DNA of 64,000 nt from NCEH01 sp043195125 (GTDB lineage: Bacteria > Pseudomonadota > Alphaproteobacteria > Rhizobiales > Xanthobacteraceae): NCBI RefSeq assembly GCF_043195125.1, contig NZ_JBAFWR010000005.1. One strand, 5' to 3'. A program made the translations under genes and the position numbers. Below, in pieces: positions 25,967 through 34,078 of the stretch (the first letter of the stretch is position 1; each line of letters begins with the position of its first letter). The notes under the pieces are model-generated. The model saw nothing but the letters and a program-made list of their open reading frames with translations. It searched no databases and had not been told where the DNA came from.

Positions 25967-27420
25967 GCATGGGACTTCTCGGCATCCTCCTCGGCCTCGG
26001 GCTGCTCTTGTTCCTGGCCTTCCGGGGCTGGTCCATCCTGCTGCTGGCGCCCATCGCGGCGCTGGTGGCGGCGGCGTTCTCGGGCGAGCCGCTGCTCGCC
26101 CATTGGACGCAGACCTTCATGAGCAATGCCGCCACCTTCGTGGCGCAGTTCTTCCCGCTGTTCCTGCTCGGCGCCCTGTTCGGCAAGCTGATGGACGACA
26201 GCGGCTCGGTGACCGTGATCGCCGACACCATGACCGAGAAACTCGGTGAAAAGCGCGCCATCCTCGCGGTGGTGCTGGCGGGCGCCATCGTGACCTATGG
26301 CGGGGTGAGCCTGTTCGTCGCCTTCTTCGTGCTCGCGCCCATGGCGATCGCGCTGTTCCGCTCGGCGGGCATTCCGCGCCGGCTGATGCCGGCGGCGATC
26401 GCGCTCGGCACCTCCACCTTCACCATGTCGGCCCTGCCGGGCACCCCTGCGATCCAGAACGCCATCCCCATGCCGTTCTTCGGCACCACGCCATTCGCGG
26501 CGCCCGGGCTGGGCGTGATCGCCTCGCTCATCATGCTGGGCTTCGGCATGTGGTGGCTGATGCGGGCGGAGCGCGTGGCGCGCGCCAAAGGCGAGGGCTT
26601 CGGCGACGAGACCCCGCTCGATGCGGGGGTGGCCGACGACCAGTTTATCCGCGAGCGCGCCACCGCCTCCCATGAATTCGACACGGCGGAACTCTCCCAC
26701 GGCGCCCACAGCACAAGCCGCCCCTCCTTCCTCGTGGCGGCGACGCCCCTGGTGGTCGTGGTGCTGGTGAACCTGCTGATGTCCATGGTGATCTTGCCCC
26801 GGCTGGACGTGAGCTTCCTCGCCGAGGAACGCTGGGGCTCGACAACGCTCTCCGCCGTGGGCGGCGTGTGGGCGGTGGCGACCGCGCTGACGGCGGCGAT
26901 CCTGGTGCTGCTGGCGTTCAATTTCCGCCGCCTGCCGGACCTGCGGGCCACCATGGACGCGGGTGCCAATGCCTCGGTGCTGCCGGCCTTCAGCGTCGCG
27001 AGCCTGGTGGGCTTCGGTGCGGTGGTGGCGGCCATGCCGGCGTTCGAGCTGGTGCGCACCTGGGTGCTGGATATCCAGGGCGGACCGCTGGTGTCGCTCG
27101 CCATCGCCACCAACATATTGGCGGCGCTCACCGGCTCGGCCTCCGGCGGCCTCACCATCGCGCTCGATGCGCTGGGCGCGTCCTATATGAAGCTGGCGGC
27201 GGAAACCGGGCTCGATCCCGCGCTGATGCACCGCGTGGCGGTGATCGGCGCCGGCACGCTCGACAGCCTGCCGCACAACGGCGCGGTGGTGACGCTACTC
27301 GCGGTGTGCGGCTCGACCCACGCGAAGAGCTATTTCGACATCGTCATGGTGGCGGTGGTCGGCGCGATCCTGGCGCTGGTGGCGGTGATCGTGCTGGGCA
27401 GCACACTCGGCTCGTTCTGA
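25963..27420 (+). CDS. GntP family permease
   Basis: A 485-residue inner membrane permease of the GntP/CitMHS-like group with about 12 helices. Family features include GALFGKLMDDSGSVTVIADTM near residues 70-90 and the C-terminal ASGGLTIALDALG and TLDSLPHNGAVVTLL, which are typical of the group often annotated as D-beta-hydroxybutyrate or gluconate permease. The start GTG overlaps the patatin stop; ATG two codons later is an alternative. The coupled patatin suggests uptake of an acid released from, or used in, lipid or polyester metabolism; this is inference. Confidence 0.87.
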   Translation: MSMGLLGILLGLGLLLFLAFRGWSILLLAPIAALVAAAFSGEPLLAHWTQTFMSNAATFVAQFFPLFLLGALFGKLMDDSGSVTVIADTMTEKLGEKRAILAVVLAGAIVTYGGVSLFVAFFVLAPMAIALFRSAGIPRRLMPAAIALGTSTFTMSALPGTPAIQNAIPMPFFGTTPFAAPGLGVIASLIMLGFGMWWLMRAERVARAKGEGFGDETPLDAGVADDQFIRERATASHEFDTAELSHGAHSTSRPSFLVAATPLVVVVLVNLLMSMVILPRLDVSFLAEERWGSTTLSAVGGVWAVATALTAAILVLLAFNFRRLPDLRATMDAGANASVLPAFSVASLVGFGAVVAAMPAFELVRTWVLDIQGGPLVSLAIATNILAALTGSASGGLTIALDALGASYMKLAAETGLDPALMHRVAVIGAGTLDSLPHNGAVVTLLAVCGSTHAKSYFDIVMVAVVGAILALVAVIVLGSTLGSF

Positions 27421-27449
27421 GCCGGCTCGTTCTGACGCCATCCGACACC

Positions 27450-27471
27450 GGGGCCGGCGAAAGTCGGCCCC
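27450..27471. terminator. Shared hairpin between convergent genes
   Basis: GGGGCCG (27450-27456) pairs with CGGCCCC (27465-27471) around a GAAA-containing loop. It sits between the GntP permease stop (27420) and the stop of the minus-strand DUF900 hydrolase (27475), so it probably ends transcription from both sides. Confidence 0.6.
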
Positions 27472-27474
27472 GCT

Positions 27475-28680
27475 TCAGTTCCGCAGGCCGCCGGTGAACA
27501 CCGTGATGGGCGCGGTCACCACCCCGCCCACGGCGGCGCCGAGCACCTGCACGGCTTCCGCGCCGCCCCCGCCTTCCCGGTCCCCGAGATCCTGCCCGGA
27601 CGACAGGCGCGTGCCGAGCAATTGCACCACTTCGGGGCTGGTGGCGAACTTGGAATGATTGAGCGCGTCACCATTCTCAAGGCCCGACAGGTCCAGCACC
27701 ACGATGCCGGTGGCCTGCTCCAGCTGGGCTGCCTTGTCGGGCTGCGTGAGATCGATCGCGCCCACCCGCGTGACGCCGCCGGCGATCAACTGGGAGAGGC
27801 CGAGCGCGCGGTCGTTGCGCGACACGAAGATGGTGATGCGCGGGCGGTCCTTGCCCATCTCGGCGACCTGCCGGCGGAACACGTCGATATCGAGATCGGG
27901 CGAGGCCAGCACCACGTTGGAGATCTTCGCCGGGATGCGCCCGTCCTGGAGCGCGAGCTGGCGCAGGGATTCCACTGCGAGCCAGGCACCCATGGAATGG
28001 GCCATCACCACCACGTCGTCCACATAAGGCGAGCGCGCCGCCGCCCGCATCACATAGGCGAGGTCGTTGCGGGAGAAGTTCGTGCTCTCGCGGTCATAGA
28101 CATAGTCCAGCACCCGCCCGCGCGAGGGCCAGGAGAACAGCACCGGCGCCACGTCGGCATTCATGTCATGGACGATCTGGGCGAAGCGGAACACGGCGGA
28201 ATCAAACCGCGTGTTGAAGCCGTGCACGAAGATCAGCACCCGCCGCTTCCTGCCCTTGGCGCCCTTGAACCAATCCAGCACGCCCGCGCGCGGCACGGTG
28301 GAGACATCCGAGATCGCGAAATCGCGCGCCGGGTCCGCGGCGCCGGGCTGCGGCCACTGGATCGAGCCCACTTCCCGATTGGGTGGAATGGACACCACGA
28401 TATTGGTGAGCGAGAGCCCATCCCCGCGCTCGCCGGTAAACAGGACGCCCGGCTGGTCCGTGGGCGCGCGGGTGGTGGCCGCGAGAATGTCCACCTGGGA
28501 GGCGCCCGGCGCGGCCTGGGCGAGGGGCACCAGCACGCCCTCGGGATGGGGGGCGCAGCCGTTCAGAGCCAGGAGCGCGGCAACGGCGAGCAAGGCCACG
28601 CGCCGGCCCGCCGTCCCGATGCCGGCGGCCCGCACTCCGCGTGCCGCGCGCCGGCGCCCTGCCCTGATCGATGGCGACAC
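27475..28680 (-). CDS. DUF900 alpha/beta hydrolase, lipoprotein
   Basis: A protein of about 401 residues with a lipoprotein signal (LLAVAALLALNGC) and a DUF900 alpha/beta hydrolase domain. The lid and core motifs are VLIFVHGFNTRFDSAVFRFAQ, SWPSRG, the nucleophile elbow VMAHSMGAWLA with the catalytic serine, and ASPDLDIDVF. The GTG at 28680 is a choice: the frame stays open much further upstream but that part has no likeness and high arginine content, so the start is uncertain. It ends facing the GntP gene. Substrate unknown; likely anchored in the outer membrane or periplasm. Confidence 0.85.
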   Translation of the reverse strand: MSPSIRAGRRRAARGVRAAGIGTAGRRVALLAVAALLALNGCAPHPEGVLVPLAQAAPGASQVDILAATTRAPTDQPGVLFTGERGDGLSLTNIVVSIPPNREVGSIQWPQPGAADPARDFAISDVSTVPRAGVLDWFKGAKGRKRRVLIFVHGFNTRFDSAVFRFAQIVHDMNADVAPVLFSWPSRGRVLDYVYDRESTNFSRNDLAYVMRAAARSPYVDDVVVMAHSMGAWLAVESLRQLALQDGRIPAKISNVVLASPDLDIDVFRRQVAEMGKDRPRITIFVSRNDRALGLSQLIAGGVTRVGAIDLTQPDKAAQLEQATGIVVLDLSGLENGDALNHSKFATSPEVVQLLGTRLSSGQDLGDREGGGGAEAVQVLGAAVGGVVTAPITVFTGGLRN

Positions 28681-28911
28681 GCGATACCCCCGGCTCGTCC
28701 CCTGACGCTTCCGCCTTCTTGCAAAGCGGAAATCGGCAGCGGTTTCAAGCAAAACCGCGCGCCCGTCCGGCGGCGCCACGCGCCCGCACGGTGAATTTCC
28801 GCCGCCCGCGAAATGGTGTAAGCCCCAGCTTGACCATGGCGCGCGGCCCCGCCGCGCCGCTTCCCGAAAGCCGCCGCCCGTTTCCCGGCCCATCCATCCA
28901 GGCAAGACCCG

Positions 28912-29475
28912 ATGACCGCGACGCCCGGCGAAATCCACCTGCAGCTCAGCAACATCAAGAATTTCTTCCGCGTGCCCGAGGTCGACCCGTTCGAGGGCGA
29001 GGTGATCGACCTGTCGGGCATCGACCAGGTGATGGACGCGCTGCGGGCGCAGAAGGACTGGCGCACCAGCCGGACCAAGGCGGTGATCTGGCTGCCGGAA
29101 GGCTCCGCGGACGACGCGCTCGTGGGGCAATTGCCCCGCGCGCTCGCCGCCTATTGCGCGTCCCAGATCCAATTTTGCCGCCGCAAGATGCTGGAGGTGC
29201 GTCTGGAAGGGCGCCGCGCGCTACGGGTCGGCGCAATCTTCCTCGCGGCCTGCCTCGCGCTGTCCACAGCGCTCGACCAATGGCTCGGCTCGGACAGCCT
29301 GCTCGGCTATCTGTTCGGCGAGGGCCTGCTGATCGCCGGCTGGGTGGGGCTGTGGCACCCGCTGGAATTGCTGTTGTATTCCTGGTGGCCCTATTCCAGC
29401 GACATCAAGCTTTACGAGAAGATCAAAGGCATGGAAATGTCGGTGCGGCACGGCACCATGCCGCCGCAGGCGTGA
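28912..29475 (+). CDS. Hypothetical membrane protein with cytoplasmic N-terminal domain
   Basis: A 187-residue protein I do not recognise by name. Residues 1-100 are soluble, with an acidic start (EVDPFEGEVIDLSGIDQVMD) and charged helices. Residues about 103-121 and 128-150 form two membrane helices. The C-terminus, YSSDIKLYEKIKGMEMSVRHG, is amphipathic. The pattern, including the LWHPLELLLYSWWP segment, looks like a conserved bacterial family of unknown function. It is 76 bp upstream of the AI-2E family transporter gene and may be co-transcribed with it. Confidence 0.72.
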   Translation: MTATPGEIHLQLSNIKNFFRVPEVDPFEGEVIDLSGIDQVMDALRAQKDWRTSRTKAVIWLPEGSADDALVGQLPRALAAYCASQIQFCRRKMLEVRLEGRRALRVGAIFLAACLALSTALDQWLGSDSLLGYLFGEGLLIAGWVGLWHPLELLLYSWWPYSSDIKLYEKIKGMEMSVRHGTMPPQA

Positions 29476-29551
29476 GTCGCGGCTTCGTCGCGCTTTCAGG
29501 GATATCGCCGCCAGGCCCACCGGCCGGCCGGCTCGGGGGACAGGGGCGGGA

Positions 29552-30595
29552 ATGATCAAGGATCGCGCGGTCAGGATATTGGTGGGAATCGTCGCGGCGG
29601 TCCTTGTGTGCGCGGCCCTCTCCGAGGCCCAGTCGATCATCGCCCCGGTGGTGTTCGCCCTGTTCGTGATCGCCATCGTCTGGCCGCTCCAGAAGGGCCT
29701 TCAGCGCTTTCTGCCGGGCGTGATCGCCGCGCTCGCGACCCTGCTCGTGACGCTCGCGGTGGTGGGCACCATCATCAGCCTCGTGGTGTGGGGTTTCGCC
29801 CATGTCGGCCAATGGGTGTTCGCCAATGCCGCGCGCTTCCAGGCGCTGTACGGGCAGGCGCACGACTGGCTGGAAGGCCACGGCTTCGTCATGGCCTCCA
29901 TCATCACCGAGCATTTCGATGTGCGCTGGCTGCTGCTGGTGTTCCAGGATCTGTCGAGCCGCATGCAGAGCCTCGCGAGCTTCCTGGTGGTCACCTTCGT
30001 GTTCGTCATCCTCGGTCTGCTGGAGGTGGACATCGTGAAGCGCCAGCTGGCCGGCCTGCGCGGCGGCACGTTCGGGCCCTTCATGCTCTCGGCCGGCGCC
30101 GATATCGGCACCAAGATGCAGCGCTACATGATGGTGCGCACGCTCATGAGCCTGGCCACCGGCGTCGTGGTGTGGGCGTTCACCCTGGCCTCGGGCATGG
30201 AGCTGGCGACCGCCTGGGGCGTGATCGCCTTCTCGATGAATTATATTCCCTTCATCGGCCCGTTCGTTGCCACCCTGCTGCCCACCCTGTTCGCGCTGGT
30301 GCAGTTCGAATCCTGGCAGAGCGCGGTGTTCGTGTTCGTCTGCCTCAACGTGATCCAGTTCCTCTCGGGCAGCTATCTGGAGCCGCGCATCGCCGGCAAG
30401 GCGCTGGCCGCCTCGCCCTTCATGGTGCTGTTCGCGGTGTTCTTCTGGAGTTTCCTGTGGGGCGTGCCCGGCGCGTTCATCGGCGTGCCGCTGCTGATCG
30501 CCGCCCTCACCTTGTGCGCGCACCATCCCGCCAGCCGGCCGGTGGCGGACCTGTTCTCCGGCCGCGCACCACCGGAAGAGACCCCCGCGCACTGA
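29552..30595 (+). CDS. AI-2E family transporter (PerM/TqsA-like)
   Basis: A 347-residue membrane protein of the AI-2E transporter family (formerly UPF0118). About eight helices are predicted, with the family motifs VVFALFVIAIVWPLQ near the N-terminus and NYIPFIGPFVATLLPTLFAL, GSYLEPRIAGKALAASPFMVLFA and GVPGAFIGVPLLIA in the C-terminal half. Family members range from AI-2 exporters to Na+/H+ antiporters, so the substrate cannot be assigned. The ATG at 29552 follows GGGGCGGG. Confidence 0.9.
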   Translation: MIKDRAVRILVGIVAAVLVCAALSEAQSIIAPVVFALFVIAIVWPLQKGLQRFLPGVIAALATLLVTLAVVGTIISLVVWGFAHVGQWVFANAARFQALYGQAHDWLEGHGFVMASIITEHFDVRWLLLVFQDLSSRMQSLASFLVVTFVFVILGLLEVDIVKRQLAGLRGGTFGPFMLSAGADIGTKMQRYMMVRTLMSLATGVVVWAFTLASGMELATAWGVIAFSMNYIPFIGPFVATLLPTLFALVQFESWQSAVFVFVCLNVIQFLSGSYLEPRIAGKALAASPFMVLFAVFFWSFLWGVPGAFIGVPLLIAALTLCAHHPASRPVADLFSGRAPPEETPAH

Positions 30596-30707
30596 GCGGC
30601 GGCGCTCGGTTCATTTTCCCCATTGGCGCGGTGCTGCGTTAGTGCGAAGCCTGTACGGTCCGATCCAATGATGGACACGTCGGCAACGACCGAACGAGGG
30701 AAGCGCC

Positions 30708-32363
30708 ATGGACGAAATGTGCGGAGCCGAAGTGCTGGTGCGCAATCTCAAGGCGCAGGGCGTGCGGCATGTGTTCGGCATTCCCGGCGCGAAGGTGGAC
30801 CGGGTCTATGATTGCCTGAACGGCTCGGGCATCGAGACGGTGGTCTGCCGGCACGAGCAGAACGCCGCCTTCATCGCCGCCGGCGTGGGCAAGATGACCG
30901 GCAAGGCCGGCGTGTGCCTCGTCACCTCCGGCCCCGGCTGCACCAATCTCGTCACGGGCTTTGCCACCGCCAATTCCGAGGGCATGCCGCTGGTGGGCCT
31001 CGGCGGCTCGGTGCCGCGCGCGGAGATCATGAAGCAGACCCACCAGAGCCTCGACACGGTCAATCTGTTCCGCCCGGTCACGCGCTATGCGGCCGAGATC
31101 GAGGCCGGCGAGTCCATCGGCGAGATCCTCGCCAACGCCTTCCGCGCGGCGGAATCCGGTCGGCGGGGCGCGGCCTATGTCTCGCTGCCCAACGATGTGA
31201 TGAACGAGCCGGCGCCGGACCTTGTGCTCACCCCCGCCCGCGTGCCCCGCCTCGGCGCCGCGCCGGAGGAGGAGATCGCCGAAGCGGTCCGCCTGATCGA
31301 GGCCGCCAGCCTGCCGGTGCTGCTGCTGGGCATGGATGCGAGCCGCCCCGCCAATGCGGCCGCCGTGCGCGCGCTGCTCTCAGCCCATCCGCTCGCCACC
31401 GTATGCACCTATCAGGGGGCCGGCGTGGTGCCGCGCGCGGCGCTGGATTGCTTCGGCGGGCGGGTCGGGCTGTTCCACAACCAGCCCTCGGACCGCCTGC
31501 TGGATGCCGCCGACCTGGTGATCGCCGTCGGCTATAATCCCATCGAATATGACGCGGCCCTCTGGAACGCCGGCAAGACCCGCCCGGTGATCCATATCGA
31601 CCATGTGATCGCCGCCGTGGATCTGGATTACCGCCCGGCGGTGGAATTGTACGGCGACATCGCCGCGACGCTCGCGCGGATTACCGCCGCTTTGCCGCGC
31701 CGCCCGCGCCTCGTGCCCCATGCGGCGCTGGATGCGGCCCGGCGCGAGCTGGAGGAGGTGCGCGCGGCCGGCGCGCGGGAAGCCGGCATGCCGATGCATC
31801 CCTTGCGCATCATCGCCGACCTGCAGCCCTTCATCACCGAGGATGTGACCCTCGCGCTCGACATCGGCTCCTTTTACATCTGGCATTCGCGCTATCTCTA
31901 CAGCTTCCGCCCGGAGCAATTGCTGATCTCCAACGGCCAGCAGACCCTGGGCGTGGCGCTGCCCTGGGCGATCGCCGCCTGCCTCGCCCGACCGAACGAC
32001 AAGGTGCTCTCGGTCTCCGGCGACGGCGGCTTCCTGTTCTCCGCCCAGGAGCTGGAGACGGCGGTGCGCCTCAAGTGCAATTTCGTGCACATGATCTGGC
32101 GCGACGGCACTTACAACATGGTCGCGTTCCAGGAGATGATGAAATACCAGCGCCATTCGGGCACCGATTTCGGCCCGATCGACACTGTGAAATATGCCGA
32201 GGCGTTCGGCGCCACGGGCTTTCGCGTGGAGCATGCGGACCAGTTCGTGCCGATCCTGCGCAAGGCCATGGAAACGCCGGGGCCGGTGCTGATCGACATT
32301 CCGGTGGATTATCGCCACAACATCGCGCTTGGCGCCGCCATGCACGACAACGTCGTCTCGTAA
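30708..32363 (+). CDS. alsS: Acetolactate synthase-type thiamine diphosphate enzyme
   Basis: A 551-residue ThDP enzyme that should condense two pyruvates to 2-acetolactate. Domain order is typical: N-terminal pyrimidine-binding domain with the catalytic glutamate in VVCRHEQNAAF, a central domain, and the C-terminal pyrophosphate domain with the metal motif SGDGGFLFSAQELETAVRLKCN. It is followed 13 bp later by acetolactate decarboxylase, so it is the catabolic (acetoin-forming) type rather than the amino acid biosynthetic enzyme with a regulatory subunit. No local AlsR-type regulator is present. Confidence 0.92.
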   Translation: MDEMCGAEVLVRNLKAQGVRHVFGIPGAKVDRVYDCLNGSGIETVVCRHEQNAAFIAAGVGKMTGKAGVCLVTSGPGCTNLVTGFATANSEGMPLVGLGGSVPRAEIMKQTHQSLDTVNLFRPVTRYAAEIEAGESIGEILANAFRAAESGRRGAAYVSLPNDVMNEPAPDLVLTPARVPRLGAAPEEEIAEAVRLIEAASLPVLLLGMDASRPANAAAVRALLSAHPLATVCTYQGAGVVPRAALDCFGGRVGLFHNQPSDRLLDAADLVIAVGYNPIEYDAALWNAGKTRPVIHIDHVIAAVDLDYRPAVELYGDIAATLARITAALPRRPRLVPHAALDAARRELEEVRAAGAREAGMPMHPLRIIADLQPFITEDVTLALDIGSFYIWHSRYLYSFRPEQLLISNGQQTLGVALPWAIAACLARPNDKVLSVSGDGGFLFSAQELETAVRLKCNFVHMIWRDGTYNMVAFQEMMKYQRHSGTDFGPIDTVKYAEAFGATGFRVEHADQFVPILRKAMETPGPVLIDIPVDYRHNIALGAAMHDNVVS

Positions 32364-32376
32364 GCGAGGGCCCGCC

Positions 32377-33225
32377 ATGCCGACCTTAAATTGCGAGATT
32401 TCCCAATCGCTGTGGACCGCCCTCCAGGCGGCCACCGCAGAGAGTGGGGAGACACTCTCCCACATCGTTTCGCGCGCCCTCGCCGATACGCTCCAGGTGG
32501 ACCATGGCACGCTGTTCCAGGTGTCCACCTCCGGGGCACTGGTGGAAGGGCTGTTCCAGGGCGTGGTCTCGGTCGGCACTTTGCGCGAGCACGGGGATTT
32601 CGGGCTCGGCACCTTCGTCGATCTGGACGGCGAGATGATCGCTCTCGACGGCGCCTTCTTCCAGATGCGGGGCGACGGCACCATCCGCCGCGCGGAAGAT
32701 TCCCAGCAGGTGCCGTTCGCCATCGTCACGCATTTTTCCCCCGAGGCGCCGGTGACGCTGGCGCCGTTCGCCTCCATCCAGGAGCTTGTCGCGCAGCTCG
32801 ACGCGCTGCGGCACACCGACAATGTATTCTTCGCCGTGCGCCTCTCCGGCCATTTCGCGCGGGTGCACAATCGCGTGGCCTGCAAGGCCGGCGCCCATGA
32901 AACCCTGGTTCAGGCCACCTCACACCAGGCCGAGTTCGAGTGCCGCGACGTGGACGGCACGATGATCGGCTTCTGGACGCCCTCTTATGCCAAGGGCCTC
33001 GGCGTGCCCGGCTGGCATGTGCATTTCCTCAGCGATGACCATCGCTTCGGCGGCCATGTGCTGGATTGCGCGGGCGACGCCATCACGCTCGCCCTGGAGC
33101 GGATCGAGGATTTCCGCATCGCCATTCCCGAGAGCGCGGATTTCCTCGCCGCCGACCTTTCCGGCGACACCACGCAGGCGCTCGACACGGCGGAGCGGGT
33201 GCAGAAGCCCGCCCCGACCGCCTGA
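32377..33225 (+). CDS. budA: Alpha-acetolactate decarboxylase with N-terminal RHH-like extension
   Basis: A 282-residue enzyme converting 2-acetolactate to acetoin. The catalytic domain starts near residue 46 (TLFQVSTSGALVEGLFQG) and includes HGDFGLGTF, GEMIALDG and the zinc ligands in GWHVHF (H214, H216) and GGHVLD (H227). Residues about 3-40 are not part of classic AlsD/BudA. Their pattern (a strand, helix, G-E-T turn, helix: NCEISQSLWTALQAAT, then SGETLSHIVSRALAD) resembles a ribbon-helix-helix DNA-binding unit. It forms a two-gene acetoin operon with the synthase. ATG chosen for position after the synthase stop. Confidence 0.9.
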   Translation: MPTLNCEISQSLWTALQAATAESGETLSHIVSRALADTLQVDHGTLFQVSTSGALVEGLFQGVVSVGTLREHGDFGLGTFVDLDGEMIALDGAFFQMRGDGTIRRAEDSQQVPFAIVTHFSPEAPVTLAPFASIQELVAQLDALRHTDNVFFAVRLSGHFARVHNRVACKAGAHETLVQATSHQAEFECRDVDGTMIGFWTPSYAKGLGVPGWHVHFLSDDHRFGGHVLDCAGDAITLALERIEDFRIAIPESADFLAADLSGDTTQALDTAERVQKPAPTA

Positions 33226-33247
33226 AGCATCCCCCGGTCGGGACGTG

Positions 33248-33270
33248 AGCCGCTCAGGGTGTGAGCGGCT
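33248..33270. terminator. Hairpin between acetoin operon and DUF427 gene
   Basis: AGCCGCTCA (33248-33256) and TGAGCGGCT (33262-33270) form a perfect 9-bp stem with a 5-base loop. It lies 22 bp after the acetolactate decarboxylase stop and overlaps the last codons of the convergent DUF427 gene. Confidence 0.6.
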
Positions 33271-33640
33271 TGTCCTCGATGGAATCCACCCGGTCGGGGT
33301 AGAAGGCGAGATGGCCGGCGATCTCGGCCACCGCCGGGAACGGCGCCTCGTAGGTCCACACCGCATTGTCCGCCCGCGCGCCGCCGCCGGGAATACTGAA
33401 ATAGCCGCAATCGCCCTTATAGGGGCAATAGGTGGCGTGATCGGTGCGCGCGAGCGCCGCCATGTCCACGTCCTTGCGGGGGATATAGGCCACGCCGGGA
33501 TAGGACGCCTCGCGCAACATGAGCGCCTCGCGCGTATCGGCGATCACCCGCCCGCCGGCGGTAACGACAATCCGCCCCGGATGGCGCGACACGGTGATGG
33601 GGTGGTCGGGACCGGGCTGCTTCACGGGACGTTCTGCCAT
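33254..33640 (-). CDS. DUF427 domain-containing protein
   Basis: A 128-residue single-domain DUF427 protein. The family pattern is plain: HPGRIVVTAGGRVIADTREALMLRE, YPGVAYIPRKDVDM, TYCPYKGDCGYFSIPGG, and AVWTYEAPFPAVAEIAGHLAFYPDRVD. The ATG at 33640 follows GAGGGAG; a longer frame upstream is out of family. Small soluble protein of unknown function. It is transcribed convergently to the acetoin operon. Confidence 0.92.
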   Translation of the reverse strand: MAERPVKQPGPDHPITVSRHPGRIVVTAGGRVIADTREALMLREASYPGVAYIPRKDVDMAALARTDHATYCPYKGDCGYFSIPGGGARADNAVWTYEAPFPAVAEIAGHLAFYPDRVDSIEDKPLTP

Positions 33641-34078
33641 GGGATGGGCTCCCTCGTTTCGCGCCCACCCTAGGGCCTGATGCGATCGGGCTCTAAACAC
33701 GAGTTGGAGACCGCGCGCTCCGATCCGTCGTCTCATGCAAGCCGATCGGCGCGGGCGCCGGGGCCGATCGGCATGCATGGCTGACGCCCGTGCGGGAGAC
33801 ATCGGTGAAAAAAAGGTGATCGCCCTGGGCGGATTCATTCATGGCGCAGAATTCGCCCGAAAAGCGGGTTCGGTGTGCCGGAAAGCGGCGGAGAAGCGTC
33901 ACGAAACCCCTATTCGTCCGCGCTAAGCCCTTGTTTCACGTGAAACATTTTTCAGATACACCCGCCATCGCAAGCTTTGGCGGGACAGAAAATCACGCAG
34001 GCGCGCCTTCTCCCGGTGCCCGGTCCATAATGCCGGCGGCCCGCCGATTCGACCGGGCCAGCCGGGAGAGAAAAGACC
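33641..34078. other. 438-bp intergenic region holding a parS site
   Basis: No convincing gene. It contains the parS match described separately (33932-33947) and a short AT-richer tract after it. Upstream of parS is a run of GAAAAGCGG-type words that resemble short dispersed intergenic sequence; a similar piece occurs at about 61267-61290. Promoters for the DUF427 gene and the downstream hydrolase should lie here. Confidence 0.65.
33932..33947. other. parS: parS chromosome-partition site (ParB binding)
   Basis: TGTTTCACGTGAAACA is a perfect 16-bp palindrome and matches the bacterial parS consensus TGTTNCACGTGAAACA at every defined base. ParB binds such sites and loads SMC to organise the origin region. 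It lies in an intergenic region, as expected for part of the sites. ParA/ParB genes are not in the window. Confidence 0.9.
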
